Below the pieces are notes generated by a model. It saw nothing but the letters and a program-made list of their open reading frames with translations. It ran no database searches and was not told the origin of the DNA. From contig JALOMC010000004.1 of NCBI GenBank assembly GCA_025455665.1, positions 1-28,345 on the forward strand: a stretch of DNA of 28,345 bases, read 5' to 3'. The position numbers were made by a program, and so were the translations under genes. The stretch's first letter is position 1. Every line of letters begins with the position of its first letter. Below are positions 7,378 to 14,725 of this stretch, one piece after another. The stretch is from Chitinophagaceae bacterium (GTDB lineage Bacteria; Bacteroidota; Bacteroidia; Chitinophagales; Chitinophagaceae).

Positions 7378-8010
7378 ATGAAAGCCTACGAAAAGCTGCT
7401 ACTGGAAAACAAAGCATGGGCGCAGGAAATGACGGAAAGCGATCCCGACTTTTTCAAGCGGCTCACCAATATTCAGAAGCCCGATTTTTTGTGGATTGGC
7501 TGCAGCGATAGCCGCGTACCTGCCGACCAGATTACCGGTACGCAGCCCGGCGAAATATTTGTACAGCGCAACATAGCCAATATGGTAGTACATACCGATC
7601 TGAACCTGCTAAGTGTGCTGGAGTATGCCGTACTGCACCTGGAGGTAAAGCACGTAATTGTATGTGGCCACTATGGCTGCGGGGGCATCAAAGCCGCACT
7701 AAGCCATCATAACATGGGTATACTAAACAAGTGGCTGCGCAACATAAAAGATGTGTACCGCCTGCACCAGGAAGAACTGGAGAATATACCGGAAGAAGAC
7801 AAACGGGTAGATCGCATGGTAGAACTGAATGTAGAAGAACAGGTGATGAACCTGGCCAAAACATCCATCATTCAAGCAGCCTGGAAGCACCACCACCGGC
7901 CTACACTACATGGCTGGGTGTACGGCCTCAACAATGGCATCCTGAAAACCATTTCGCGGATAGAGCCCGGCACCCGCCTCGATCACATTTACGAATACGA
8001 CGACCTGTAG
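7378..8010 (+). CDS. Beta-class carbonic anhydrase
   Basis: A 210-residue zinc enzyme that interconverts CO2 and bicarbonate. The zinc ligands are visible: Cys42 in CSDSRVP, and His98 and Cys101 in HYGCGG. Asp44 and Arg46 form the usual catalytic dyad. The C-terminal helix GWVYGLNNGILK is typical. The length matches the common bacterial form (about 210-220 residues) and there is no signal peptide, so it is cytoplasmic. The ATG at 7378 is chosen over an upstream in-frame codon because the family starts MKxYExLLxxNKxW. It lies 54 bases after the SulP gene on the same strand and ends one base from the stop of the convergent permease gene. Together they form a bicarbonate uptake and conversion module. 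Confidence 0.97.
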   Translation: MKAYEKLLLENKAWAQEMTESDPDFFKRLTNIQKPDFLWIGCSDSRVPADQITGTQPGEIFVQRNIANMVVHTDLNLLSVLEYAVLHLEVKHVIVCGHYGCGGIKAALSHHNMGILNKWLRNIKDVYRLHQEELENIPEEDKRVDRMVELNVEEQVMNLAKTSIIQAAWKHHHRPTLHGWVYGLNNGILKTISRIEPGTRLDHIYEYDDL

Positions 8011-8011
8011 A

Positions 8012-8974
8012 TCAGCTGCTCACAATAGCCCAATAAAGCGGCAGGCCAATAGTAATATTGAGTGGAAAAGTAACGCCCAATGCCATGGGTATGTAAAGGC
8101 CCGGATCGGCTTTGGGAGCTGCCAGCCGCATGGCCGCCGGCACTGCTATATACGAGGCACTGGCGGCCAATATGGCCAGTAGCAAGCGATTGCCGGCCTC
8201 CATGTGCAGGTAGCCCGAAAGCCAGGCCGTCAGCAATCCATTTACCAACGGTACAATGATGCCAAACAGCGATACAAACCATCCATAGCTGCGAAAAGCT
8301 TTGAAACGCCTGGCTGCTACCATGCCCATCTCTAGCAGAAAGACTGCCAGAAAACCCTTGAAAATATCGCTGGTAAACGGTTCGATTCCTTTTGCCTGCT
8401 TCTCATCGGCTATCATGCCTATCACAAGGCTACCCATAATCATCAGTACACTGCCATTGGTAAAAGCATCCTTTACAATGTGACGAAGCGAGGTAGAGCC
8501 GGCTTTGTCGTCTTTGTCGTATCGGCGCATCAGCATGACCCCAATGATGATAGCAGGTGCCTCCATAAGAGCCATGGCTGCTACCATGTGGCCACCATAG
8601 TGTATTTGCCGTGCCTCAAGAAAAGAAGAGGCTGCCACAAAGGTGACCGCACTAACTGAGCCGTATGCAGCAGCCACTGCCCCGGCATCGGCTACCTTTA
8701 AGCGCCAGCGCAGTATAAAAAATGTGTAAACCGGAATGACCAGCGCCAGCACTACTGCAGCTAGTAGTGTCACTCCTATTTCGGTAGTGAGGCCGCTATG
8801 CGCCAGCTCTTGCCCGCCCCTAAAACCGATAGAAAACAACAAGTACAGCGAAATGAAGCGTGACGAACTGGCCGGGATTTCCAGATCGCTTTTTACCACA
8901 GCAGCCAGCACGCCCAGTAAAAAAAACAGCAACGTAGGATTGGTCAGGTTGCTGATGAGTATATCCGTGTTCAT
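8012..8974 (-). CDS. SbtA-family sodium-dependent bicarbonate permease
   Basis: A 320-residue membrane protein with about ten hydrophobic segments. The start MNTDILISNLTNPTLLFFLLGVLAAVVKSDLEIP and the following SLYLLFSIGFRGGQELA are clear signatures of the SbtA family, whose cyanobacterial members import bicarbonate with sodium. A second repeat begins near residue 175 (MGSLVIGMIADEKQ, then FLLEMGMVAARR), as expected for the inverted-repeat fold. The ATG at 8974 is preferred over an upstream frame start because it begins the family motif. No SbtB-type PII-like regulator follows. The gene points toward the carbonic anhydrase (stops one base apart). The palindrome at 9018-9034 lies 44 bases before its start. 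Confidence 0.92.
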   Translation of the reverse strand: MNTDILISNLTNPTLLFFLLGVLAAVVKSDLEIPASSSRFISLYLLFSIGFRGGQELAHSGLTTEIGVTLLAAVVLALVIPVYTFFILRWRLKVADAGAVAAAYGSVSAVTFVAASSFLEARQIHYGGHMVAAMALMEAPAIIIGVMLMRRYDKDDKAGSTSLRHIVKDAFTNGSVLMIMGSLVIGMIADEKQAKGIEPFTSDIFKGFLAVFLLEMGMVAARRFKAFRSYGWFVSLFGIIVPLVNGLLTAWLSGYLHMEAGNRLLLAILAASASYIAVPAAMRLAAPKADPGLYIPMALGVTFPLNITIGLPLYWAIVSS

Positions 8975-9017
8975 GCAGGCCGCAAGGTAGCCTACCATCG
9001 CGGGCTTTTCTTTCTAG

Positions 9018-9034
9018 CATAACCAAAGGTTATA
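9018..9034. promoter_or_regulatory. Palindromic operator, copy 2 (bicarbonate module)
   Basis: ATAACC-AAA-GGTTAT at 9019-9033 repeats the site at 5347-5361; 16 of 17 bases agree, including one flanking base on each side. It lies in the short gap before the SbtA-type gene. Reading toward that gene, the palindrome is followed by TATGCTAG in the same register in which copy 1 is followed by TATATTTG. Confidence 0.65.
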
Positions 9035-9043
9035 AACCCGACA

Positions 9044-9823
9044 TCAAATGTTGCGGGCACCGGCCTTAAAGCGGCCAATGGCCTCCTTCGAAAATTCGCT
9101 CAGAATCATTTGTCCGCTCATGGCAGCCCTGCCATGCAGCAGTGCATCCCAATCATCGGTACCCTCCCAAAATATTTGCTTGAGGCCAGCCAGCGCTTGC
9201 GGATTGCGCCCGGCCAGGCTAGTAGCCATAGCGTATACTGCTTCGTCCAACGCTTCTATACCAGGATGCACAGCTGCAAAAAGGCCCTTGCTATGCGCCC
9301 ACGCAGCAGGCTGAAACTGCGATGCCTCCAGCGCCAATTGCGAAAAAGCCGACAAACCAATCTTGCGCTGCACGGCGGGCCCAATCACAAACGGACCGAT
9401 ACCTACGGCTAGTTCGCTCAGCTTCACATCGGCCTGGCTGGTGGCCAACGCGTAGTCGCAAGCAGCTGCCAGGCCCACACCACCACCTACACAGCGGCCG
9501 TGTATCCGCCCTATTATCAGCTTGCCGCATTTGCGCATGGCATTTATCACCTGCGCAAAGCCGCTGAAAAAGCGTAAGCCCTGCTCCTCAGTTTCAATGG
9601 CGGATAATTCTGTAAAGGATGCGCCTGCACAAAAGGCCTTTTCGCCGTCGGCCCGCAGCACTATTACCCGGCAGTCATCGTTGGCGCCAGCAGCCGATAT
9701 AGCCTGTGCCAACTCAGCCAGCAGCCGGCCCGGCAATGAATTGCTCTGCGGATGAAAAAAACGAATAGTAGCTATGTGCTGATGCAGATCGGTTTGTACG
9801 TATCCTTCGGCAATGGCTTGCAT
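9044..9823 (-). CDS. Enoyl-CoA hydratase/isomerase family protein
   Basis: A 259-residue crotonase-fold enzyme that acts on CoA thioesters. The oxyanion-hole segments are visible as EKAFCAGASFTEL (about residue 60-72) and HGRCVGGGVGLAAACDYALA (about 108-127). A glutamate in KLSELAVGIGPFVIGP sits where family members carry an acid residue. It starts 42 bases after paaZ on the same strand, so it probably belongs to phenylacetate or a related aromatic-CoA pathway, in a role like PaaF or PaaG. The sequence alone does not decide between hydratase and isomerase. Length is normal for the family. The next gene on this strand is the SbtA-type permease, which has its own operator and is probably separate. 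Confidence 0.9.
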   Translation of the reverse strand: MQAIAEGYVQTDLHQHIATIRFFHPQSNSLPGRLLAELAQAISAAGANDDCRVIVLRADGEKAFCAGASFTELSAIETEEQGLRFFSGFAQVINAMRKCGKLIIGRIHGRCVGGGVGLAAACDYALATSQADVKLSELAVGIGPFVIGPAVQRKIGLSAFSQLALEASQFQPAAWAHSKGLFAAVHPGIEALDEAVYAMATSLAGRNPQALAGLKQIFWEGTDDWDALLHGRAAMSGQMILSEFSKEAIGRFKAGARNI

Positions 9824-9865
9824 AAATAATCAATTTGAAATACTTCAAAAAAATGATGCCCGCCA

Positions 9866-11914
9866 TCATGCCTGGCGGCGCACCATGGTCAGGATAGTGG
9901 CTACTCCAACTATTTCCTGCGTATCGTCCATTATCTCTACGTACCACTTTACAATTCCACGAGGTATGTCTGCCGGTTCACGCTGCTCTTGTGGCAGTTT
10001 TTCTTTGCAGGTAAAGCGTACCTGAATACTGGTGCCGGGGTACACTGGCTTTGTGAAGCGCAGTTCATCGATACCGTAATTGAGCAATACCGGATTCTTA
10101 TCGTAACTGTCGACAAAGAGGCCTGCGGCCATGCTCATGATGAGATAGCCATGCGCCACCTGCTTTTCGAACATGGTGTCGGCAAAATCGGTGCTGGTAA
10201 GGTGGGCGTAGAAATGATCGCCGCTCAGATCAGCAAAAGCATTGATGTCTTCCTCAGTTACCAATCGCTTTTCTGTAATGATTTGCTCGCCTATGCGCAA
10301 GTCGTCAAACATTTTTTTGAATGGATGCACTCCATCGGTGTAGCCGGTAGCCCCGGGCTGGTATTGGTTGGTAATGGCAGTGAGCATATCGGGCGAGCCT
10401 TGTACCGCTACCCGCTGCATGTAGTGCTTTACGCCCCGCATGCCGCCCATTTCTTCGCCGCCGCCTGCACGCCCCGGGCCGCCATGCACCAGCATGGGCA
10501 GCGGGCTGCCATGGCCGGTGTTTTCTTTACCACAGGCTGCATTTAGTACCAATATGCGCCCGTGGTGAGTGCCGGCACCCAACACGTATTCGCGGGCAGT
10601 GCGGCCGTCGGCAGTCACAATGGTGCTTACCAGCGAGCCCTTGCCCATTTTGCTCAAAGCAATGGCTTCATCAATGCCTTTATACGGCATCAGCGTACTT
10701 ACCGGGCCAAACGCTTCAATGTCGTGCACGGCAGCACTGTCAAATGGCTTTTCATTCAATAGCAGCAGCGGACTCAAGAAAGCACCCGCCTGCGCATCGG
10801 CATCGGTTACCTGCACACTATCCAGCGAGCCATAGATTAGTTGCGATACAGCCAGCAGCTTTTGCACCTGCTCCAGCACTTCCTGGCGCTGTTGTTGGCC
10901 AGCCAGGCTACCCATGCGCACCGCCTCGTTCAGCGGGTTGCCAATCACGGTTTGGCTCAGCGCCTTGGCCAGTGCCTGCTGCACAGCCTCTACTTTGCCA
11001 GCCGGTACAAATATGCGGCGCACCCCGGTGCATCGCTGCCCGGCTTTCAGCGTCATTTCGCGGCGTACCTCTTTTACAAACAAATCCCACTCAGTACTGC
11101 CCGGTTGCACATCTTCGGCCAGCACAATGCAGTTCAGCGAGTCAGCCTCCATATTGAACGGCACCGATTCGGCCAGCAGGTGCGGATTGCTTTTAAGCAT
11201 CAGGCCGGTACTGGCCGATCCTGTGAAGCTGACCACATCCTGATAGTTGACATACTGCAGCAAATCGCCGGCAGAGCCGCACAGCAGTTGCAGGGAGCCT
11301 TCGGGCAAAATACCGCTGGCAATGATTTCCTGCACGACGGCTTCGGTAAGAAAAGATGTAACAGTAGCCGGCTTCACCACAGCCGGCACGCCAGCCAGCA
11401 GGTTCACGGCTATTTTTTCCAGCATTCCCCACACGGGAAAATTGAAGGCATTGATGTGCACAGCCACGCCCTCTTTGGGCACCATGATGTGCTGGCCCAC
11501 AAAGGTGCCGCCCTTGCCCAGCAGGTGCGTTTCGCCATCTATACAATACGATTCATTGGGAAACCGGCGGCGCAGGCTGGCGTAGCTGAACAGGTTGCCG
11601 ATGCCCCCTTCGATATCTACCCAGCTATCGGCCCGGGTAGCCCCCGTCTGGTAGCTCAGGGCATAAAATTTATCGAGGTGCTTTTGCAAATGAAGCGCCA
11701 ATGCCTTCAGCATCAGGCCACGCTGCTGAAACGTGAGTGTTCGCAGCGATGGATTGCCCACAGAACGGGCATGCGTCAGCACCGATTTGAAATCGATGCC
11801 ACCGGTAGAAGTGGTAGCAATGGGCTGACCGGTAACGGCATTGTGCAGCACAGCGGCGCCGGCAGCACTACCGGCTACCCACTCGCCACACACATAGTTG
11901 CGAAGCTGGAACAT
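9866..11914 (-). CDS. paaZ: Phenylacetate degradation bifunctional protein PaaZ (ring-opening hydrolase and aldehyde dehydrogenase)
   Basis: A 682-residue cytoplasmic fusion. Residues 1 to about 510 are an aldehyde dehydrogenase with catalytic Cys in KAGQRCTGVRR and general-base Glu in FNMEADSLNCIVL. It oxidises the ring-opened semialdehyde. Residues about 540-680 are a MaoC-like R-hydratase domain (DINAFADLSGDHFYAH, then HGYLIMSMAAGLFVD) that opens oxepin-CoA. PVVKPAT and GGPGRAGGGEEMGGMRGVKHYMQR support PaaZ over a plain dehydrogenase. Length fits the family. The ATG at 11914 gives MFQLRNYVCGEW, the expected start. The other paa genes (paaABCDE, paaK) are not in the window, so the pathway is split or this enzyme serves another aromatic route. 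A palindrome covers its promoter. Confidence 0.95.
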   Translation of the reverse strand: MFQLRNYVCGEWVAGSAAGAAVLHNAVTGQPIATTSTGGIDFKSVLTHARSVGNPSLRTLTFQQRGLMLKALALHLQKHLDKFYALSYQTGATRADSWVDIEGGIGNLFSYASLRRRFPNESYCIDGETHLLGKGGTFVGQHIMVPKEGVAVHINAFNFPVWGMLEKIAVNLLAGVPAVVKPATVTSFLTEAVVQEIIASGILPEGSLQLLCGSAGDLLQYVNYQDVVSFTGSASTGLMLKSNPHLLAESVPFNMEADSLNCIVLAEDVQPGSTEWDLFVKEVRREMTLKAGQRCTGVRRIFVPAGKVEAVQQALAKALSQTVIGNPLNEAVRMGSLAGQQQRQEVLEQVQKLLAVSQLIYGSLDSVQVTDADAQAGAFLSPLLLLNEKPFDSAAVHDIEAFGPVSTLMPYKGIDEAIALSKMGKGSLVSTIVTADGRTAREYVLGAGTHHGRILVLNAACGKENTGHGSPLPMLVHGGPGRAGGGEEMGGMRGVKHYMQRVAVQGSPDMLTAITNQYQPGATGYTDGVHPFKKMFDDLRIGEQIITEKRLVTEEDINAFADLSGDHFYAHLTSTDFADTMFEKQVAHGYLIMSMAAGLFVDSYDKNPVLLNYGIDELRFTKPVYPGTSIQVRFTCKEKLPQEQREPADIPRGIVKWYVEIMDDTQEIVGVATILTMVRRQA

Positions 11915-11950
11915 AGGCAAGCAAAATCGGAATTAGATCGATGGAGCGGT

Positions 11951-11958
11951 CAAAACTA
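11951..11958 (-). promoter_or_regulatory. Probable -7 box of paaZ
   Basis: On the minus strand TAGTTTTG fits TAnnTTTG and lies about 37 bases before the paaZ ATG. It overlaps the right arm of the adjacent palindrome. I see no clear -33 box at the ideal distance. Confidence 0.4.
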
Positions 11959-11971
11959 ACACTTGTTAGTT
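11954..11971. promoter_or_regulatory. 18-bp palindrome over the paaZ promoter, candidate repressor site
   Basis: AACTAACA-CT-TGTTAGTT is a perfect 8-bp inverted repeat with a two-base spacer, located between paaZ and the divergent gene. It covers part of the presumed -7 box, as a repressor site would. Short palindromes of this kind are typical of TetR-family repressors, which control paa genes in several bacteria. No regulator gene is in the window, so the binder is unknown. Confidence 0.55.
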
Positions 11972-12060
11972 ATTCGCTTTTCTTAAAAGCCAGCTGCTGC
12001 TGGTACTTTGTAAAACCGGCACCATACAAGAGCCGTACCCGTACCCCTACATTTGTCACG

Positions 12061-12771
12061 ATGTCTGCTCTAAAAATGCCCAAAACGGTGGCCTGGATCC
12101 TATCGGTATCAGCGCTGCTGCTGTTGCTGATGAGCCTGTACCGCCTGTTGCTGTGCATGCTTTTTACCCCCGACACAGCGCCTGTGCCCTTGTGGCAGGT
12201 GCTGGTACTGGGCCTGCGGTATGATGCCCGGTGGGTAGCCGCCATTTCGGCCCCGCTGCTGCTGCTGGGCCTGCTACCAGGTCTGCACTTGTACAAGCGC
12301 AGCACAGGCAAGTGGCTGGCACTGATAGCCTACACCGTTTTCGCAGGCTTTATGATGGCGCTGTATGGGCTCGACTTTGCGCACCTTATTTCCTTTAACG
12401 AGCGGGTGGATGGCCAGGTGTGGGCCCATTTCACCAGCGATAGTGAGCAGAGCATCGGCTTTCGGCAAAATGCACCCTGGATGATCATTGTACTACTGGC
12501 AGGGGTGGGTACCTGGCTCCTGTATTTTATCATCCACTGGCTGCATCGGCGTATTGGCAAGCCGCGAAGCAGCGACGACAAAGCCATGCGACTTTTTTGG
12601 CAGGTGCTGACCCTTGTGCTCCTGCTTTTTGCACTGTACGGGCGGCCAGCCACCAGCCCCCTCAGCGGAGCTGCTGCGGCCGCTTTACCCTCGGCCGATG
12701 CCCGCAAAGCGGCGCTGAACCCATTTGAAACCCTGCTGCCAGGACAAGACACAAAAAAGCCTGCCCCATAA
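12061..12771 (+). CDS. Membrane protein resembling the membrane half of an LTA-synthase-like sulfatase
   Basis: A 236-residue protein with four to five membrane helices: about 8-30, 43-68, 80-104, 142-160 and 178-196. The layout LGLRYDARWVAAISAPLLLLGLLPGL, a GLDFAHLISFNERVDG-like loop and a terminal ALNPFETLL are what one sees before the sulfatase domain in Bacteroidota LTA-synthase-like proteins. Here the frame stops before any sulfatase motif (no metal-binding D-D or T-P site), and no remnant of it follows. It may be a truncated copy or a separate membrane protein. The frame extends to an ATG at 11941, but residues before 12061 are not hydrophobic and cross the paaZ promoter. ATGs at 12061 and 12076 both fit. 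It is divergent from paaZ. Confidence 0.65.
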   Translation: MSALKMPKTVAWILSVSALLLLLMSLYRLLLCMLFTPDTAPVPLWQVLVLGLRYDARWVAAISAPLLLLGLLPGLHLYKRSTGKWLALIAYTVFAGFMMALYGLDFAHLISFNERVDGQVWAHFTSDSEQSIGFRQNAPWMIIVLLAGVGTWLLYFIIHWLHRRIGKPRSSDDKAMRLFWQVLTLVLLLFALYGRPATSPLSGAAAAALPSADARKAALNPFETLLPGQDTKKPAP

Positions 12772-12784
12772 GTATGAGGCAGGC
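12753..12784 (-). terminator. Intrinsic terminator after msrB
   Basis: On the minus strand GCCTGCC / GGCAGGC forms a 7-bp stem with a 12-base loop, followed by six T residues. It lies 30 bases after the msrB stop and overlaps the 3' end of the convergent membrane-protein gene. Confidence 0.7.
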
Positions 12785-12813
12785 ACTGCTCAGATCAGCC
12801 AACACTTGCTCCT

Positions 12814-13419
12814 CTACTCTCCCGGCTCCTGTTTTGCTGGCTTGTCGTATCCGGCTTTCTTTTCAGCCGCTTTGGCTTTTTCAAAATCCAGGATCACTCC
12901 ATTGATGCAGTACCGCAGGCCGGTGGGCGGCGGACCGTCATCAAACACATGGCCCAGGTGCGCCTTGCAACGGCCGCATTGCACCTCGGTACGCGTCATG
13001 CCATGTGAGTGATCGGGGGTGTAAATGATAGCCCCTTTGCTGATAGGCTCATAAAAGCTGGGCCACCCGCAGCCGCTTTCGAATTTGGTATCGCTTTTAA
13101 ACAGCGCATTGCCGCAGGCAGCACAGTAGTAGGTACCAACTTCTTTAAAGTTTTCGAATTTGCTCGTCCAGGGCCGCTCGGTACCTTTCTGGCGGGCTAT
13201 GTAGTACACATCAGCAGGAAGAATTTTCTTCCATTCTTCTTCACTGATGTTCACTTTACTGCTGTCTTGCCGGTTGTACACCGGGTTGGGCTTGTTGTCG
13301 GTCATGGCGGGCTTTTTGTTGGTGGCGGCGCTGCCGGGCTGCGAGTAGCTGCACGAAACACCTGTGAAGGCAGTGAGCAGCAGCAGTAACCATGCTTGTT
13401 TCCGCAAATTCATTTTCAT
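12814..13419 (-). CDS. msrB: Peptide-methionine (R)-S-oxide reductase, exported
   Basis: A 201-residue enzyme that reduces the R form of methionine sulfoxide in proteins. Residues 1 to about 22 (MKMNLRKQAWLLLLLTAFTGVSC) form a signal peptide with a weak lipobox, so the protein is probably a periplasmic lipoprotein. A low-complexity linker follows. The MsrB domain (about 55-190) shows both zinc CxxC pairs (CAACGNALF and CGRCKAHLGHVF), the substrate segment SGCGWPSFYEP and the catalytic cysteine in GLRYCINGV. The domain is complete. The ATG at 13419 is preferred because it begins the signal peptide; 13413 is also possible. An exported MsrB suits repair of envelope proteins after oxidative damage. 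Confidence 0.95.
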   Translation of the reverse strand: MKMNLRKQAWLLLLLTAFTGVSCSYSQPGSAATNKKPAMTDNKPNPVYNRQDSSKVNISEEEWKKILPADVYYIARQKGTERPWTSKFENFKEVGTYYCAACGNALFKSDTKFESGCGWPSFYEPISKGAIIYTPDHSHGMTRTEVQCGRCKAHLGHVFDDGPPPTGLRYCINGVILDFEKAKAAEKKAGYDKPAKQEPGE

Positions 13420-13480
13420 TGCTTGGTGGTTTGGCAGCCTGGCGGCCACAGGTAAAACACTTTGAACTGGTATACGGTTT

Positions 13481-13492
13481 AAATACGCAATT
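13481..13492. promoter_or_regulatory. Single copy of the TGCGTATTT motif
   Basis: AAATACGCAATT is the exact reverse complement of AATTGCGTATTT at 4981-4992. It lies in the divergent msrB-adk intergenic region, 62-73 bases before msrB and 90-101 bases before adk. It lacks the inverted second arm found at 4962-4977, so it is at best a half site. Confidence 0.25.
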
Positions 13493-13581
13493 ACTTACTG
13501 CACAGACGGGGCCAACGGGGTCTTCAACTGTTAAACATTTGCCAAGCAGCGCTATATTCGCACCTCAAGCAAGCAATCGAC

Positions 13582-14169
13582 ATGTTTAACCTGGTTCTCT
13601 TTGGCCCGCCCGGTAGCGGCAAGGGTACGCAAAGCGAAAAACTCATTCAACAATACGGCCTGATACACCTGAGCACGGGCGACCTGCTGCGCAAAGAAAT
13701 GAAAGCCGGTACGCCGCTGGGCAACGAGGCCAAAAGCCTCATTGAAAAAGGCCAGCTGGTACCCGATGAAGTAGTGGTGGGCATGATCAGCTCGGCGCTG
13801 GATGCCAACGCTGGCGCCAATGGCTTTTTGTTCGATGGCTTTCCGCGAACCATAGCGCAGGCCGAAGCACTCGACCGGCTGCTGGAACTAAAGAAAACTG
13901 CCATCCACAAAGTGCTTTTTTTGATGGTAAATGAAGAGGAACTGATTACACGCCTGGTAGGCCGGGCCAAAACCAGTGGCCGCCTGGATGATGCAGACCC
14001 CGACGTACAGCGCAAGCGGCAGGACGTATATAAAAATGAAACCCTGCCCGTAGCAGGCTACTATCAAAACCAGGATAAGGTAGAGCGCATAGAAGGCGAA
14101 GGCAGCATTGATGAAATTTTTGACCGCCTGCGACAGAGCATTGATAAAGCCATGGCTGAAGAGGCCTGA
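13582..14169 (+). CDS. adk: Adenylate kinase
   Basis: An essential cytoplasmic enzyme that interconverts ATP plus AMP with two ADP. The 195-residue protein starts MFNLVLFGPPGSGKGTQ with the P-loop at residues 8-16. It carries the AMP-binding STGDLLRKEM segment, GFLFDGFPRT, and a short lid (GRAKTSGRLDD), so it is the short, zinc-free form. Length is normal. The ATG at 13582 is fixed by the immediate P-loop strand. TATATTCG at 13553-13560 is a possible promoter box. The gene is divergent from msrB and ends before a very strong hairpin. Confidence 0.98.
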   Translation: MFNLVLFGPPGSGKGTQSEKLIQQYGLIHLSTGDLLRKEMKAGTPLGNEAKSLIEKGQLVPDEVVVGMISSALDANAGANGFLFDGFPRTIAQAEALDRLLELKKTAIHKVLFLMVNEEELITRLVGRAKTSGRLDDADPDVQRKRQDVYKNETLPVAGYYQNQDKVERIEGEGSIDEIFDRLRQSIDKAMAEEA

Positions 14170-14195
14170 GTAAAGGGCTGTTTTCAACCACGTAC

Positions 14196-14236
14196 AAAAG
14201 AGAAAGCCTTGCAGCATTTGCAAGGCTTTCTCTTTT
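14196..14236. terminator. Bidirectional intrinsic terminator
   Basis: An 18-bp perfect stem, left arm 14196-14213 and right arm 14219-14236, with a five-base loop GCATT. The arms begin and end in A4 and T4, so it can stop both adk on the plus strand and the convergent gene that ends at 14270. Confidence 0.85.
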
Positions 14237-14269
14237 GATATCAGTCGTGGTGAGACTTCTATAACCAGT

Positions 14270-14659
14270 TTACTTGTGCTCGTCTTTGCACAAACCCACA
14301 ATAGCGTGGAATACATCGTGCAGTTCGGTCAGCTTCTTGGTCAGGTCGGCATCAGCGGCGCCTTTCTTTACCATTTTCTCCAGCTCTTTGGCACCTTTCA
14401 CCAGCTTGTCAAGATTGCTTTTGATTTCGGGCTTGTCAAACTCGGCAGGGGCAACACTCTTTTGCCAGGTTTTTGCCTTTTCTACCATTTCAGTGGCACG
14501 CTGCTTAATGGGGTCCAGCTTTCCTTCTTCAGCCGGGTGAAAGGTTTCGCTCATAACGCCGTGAAACGCTTTCAGTTCTTTCCAATCGCTGGGCTTGGTT
14601 TGTGCGGTGGCCAGCAGCGCAGGCAGTGCTAGTGCCAGCATCAGGATCATTTTTTTCAT
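14270..14659 (-). CDS. Periplasmic helical protein, possibly cytochrome b562/c'-like bundle
   Basis: A 129-residue protein with a clear signal peptide (MKKMILMLALALPALLATAQ). The mature part is almost all helix-forming and highly charged: SDWKELKAFHGVMSETFHPAEEGKL, then several lysine/glutamate-rich helices, then TELHDVFHAIVGLCKDEH. Histidine pairs near both ends, and one methionine near the first, resemble the layout of four-helix haem or metal bundles such as cytochrome b562, but there is no CxxCH motif. The haem idea is inference. It lies 66 bases after the DUF2911 gene on the same strand, in a run of periplasmic and metal-linked genes. The ATG at 14659 begins the signal peptide. Confidence 0.75.
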   Translation of the reverse strand: MKKMILMLALALPALLATAQTKPSDWKELKAFHGVMSETFHPAEEGKLDPIKQRATEMVEKAKTWQKSVAPAEFDKPEIKSNLDKLVKGAKELEKMVKKGAADADLTKKLTELHDVFHAIVGLCKDEHK

Positions 14660-14725
14660 ATACGAATTTTTAAGTGCTTTAATAGCGTTCGTGCCGCTCA
14701 GATGTACCACGGGATTGCGGCGCTG

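Noticed and set aside
10841..11959. A 372-codon open frame on the plus strand
   Set aside because: It is antisense to paaZ and explained by third-position base bias of that gene.
12048..12055. TACATTTG, a good match to the -7 promoter box, before the membrane-protein gene
   Set aside because: It ends only five bases before the ATG at 12061 and has no -33 partner, so I did not list it. It might still serve the ATG at 12076.
12759..12784. Hairpin read as a terminator for the plus-strand membrane-protein gene
   Set aside because: The T tract exists only on the minus strand, so it belongs to msrB.
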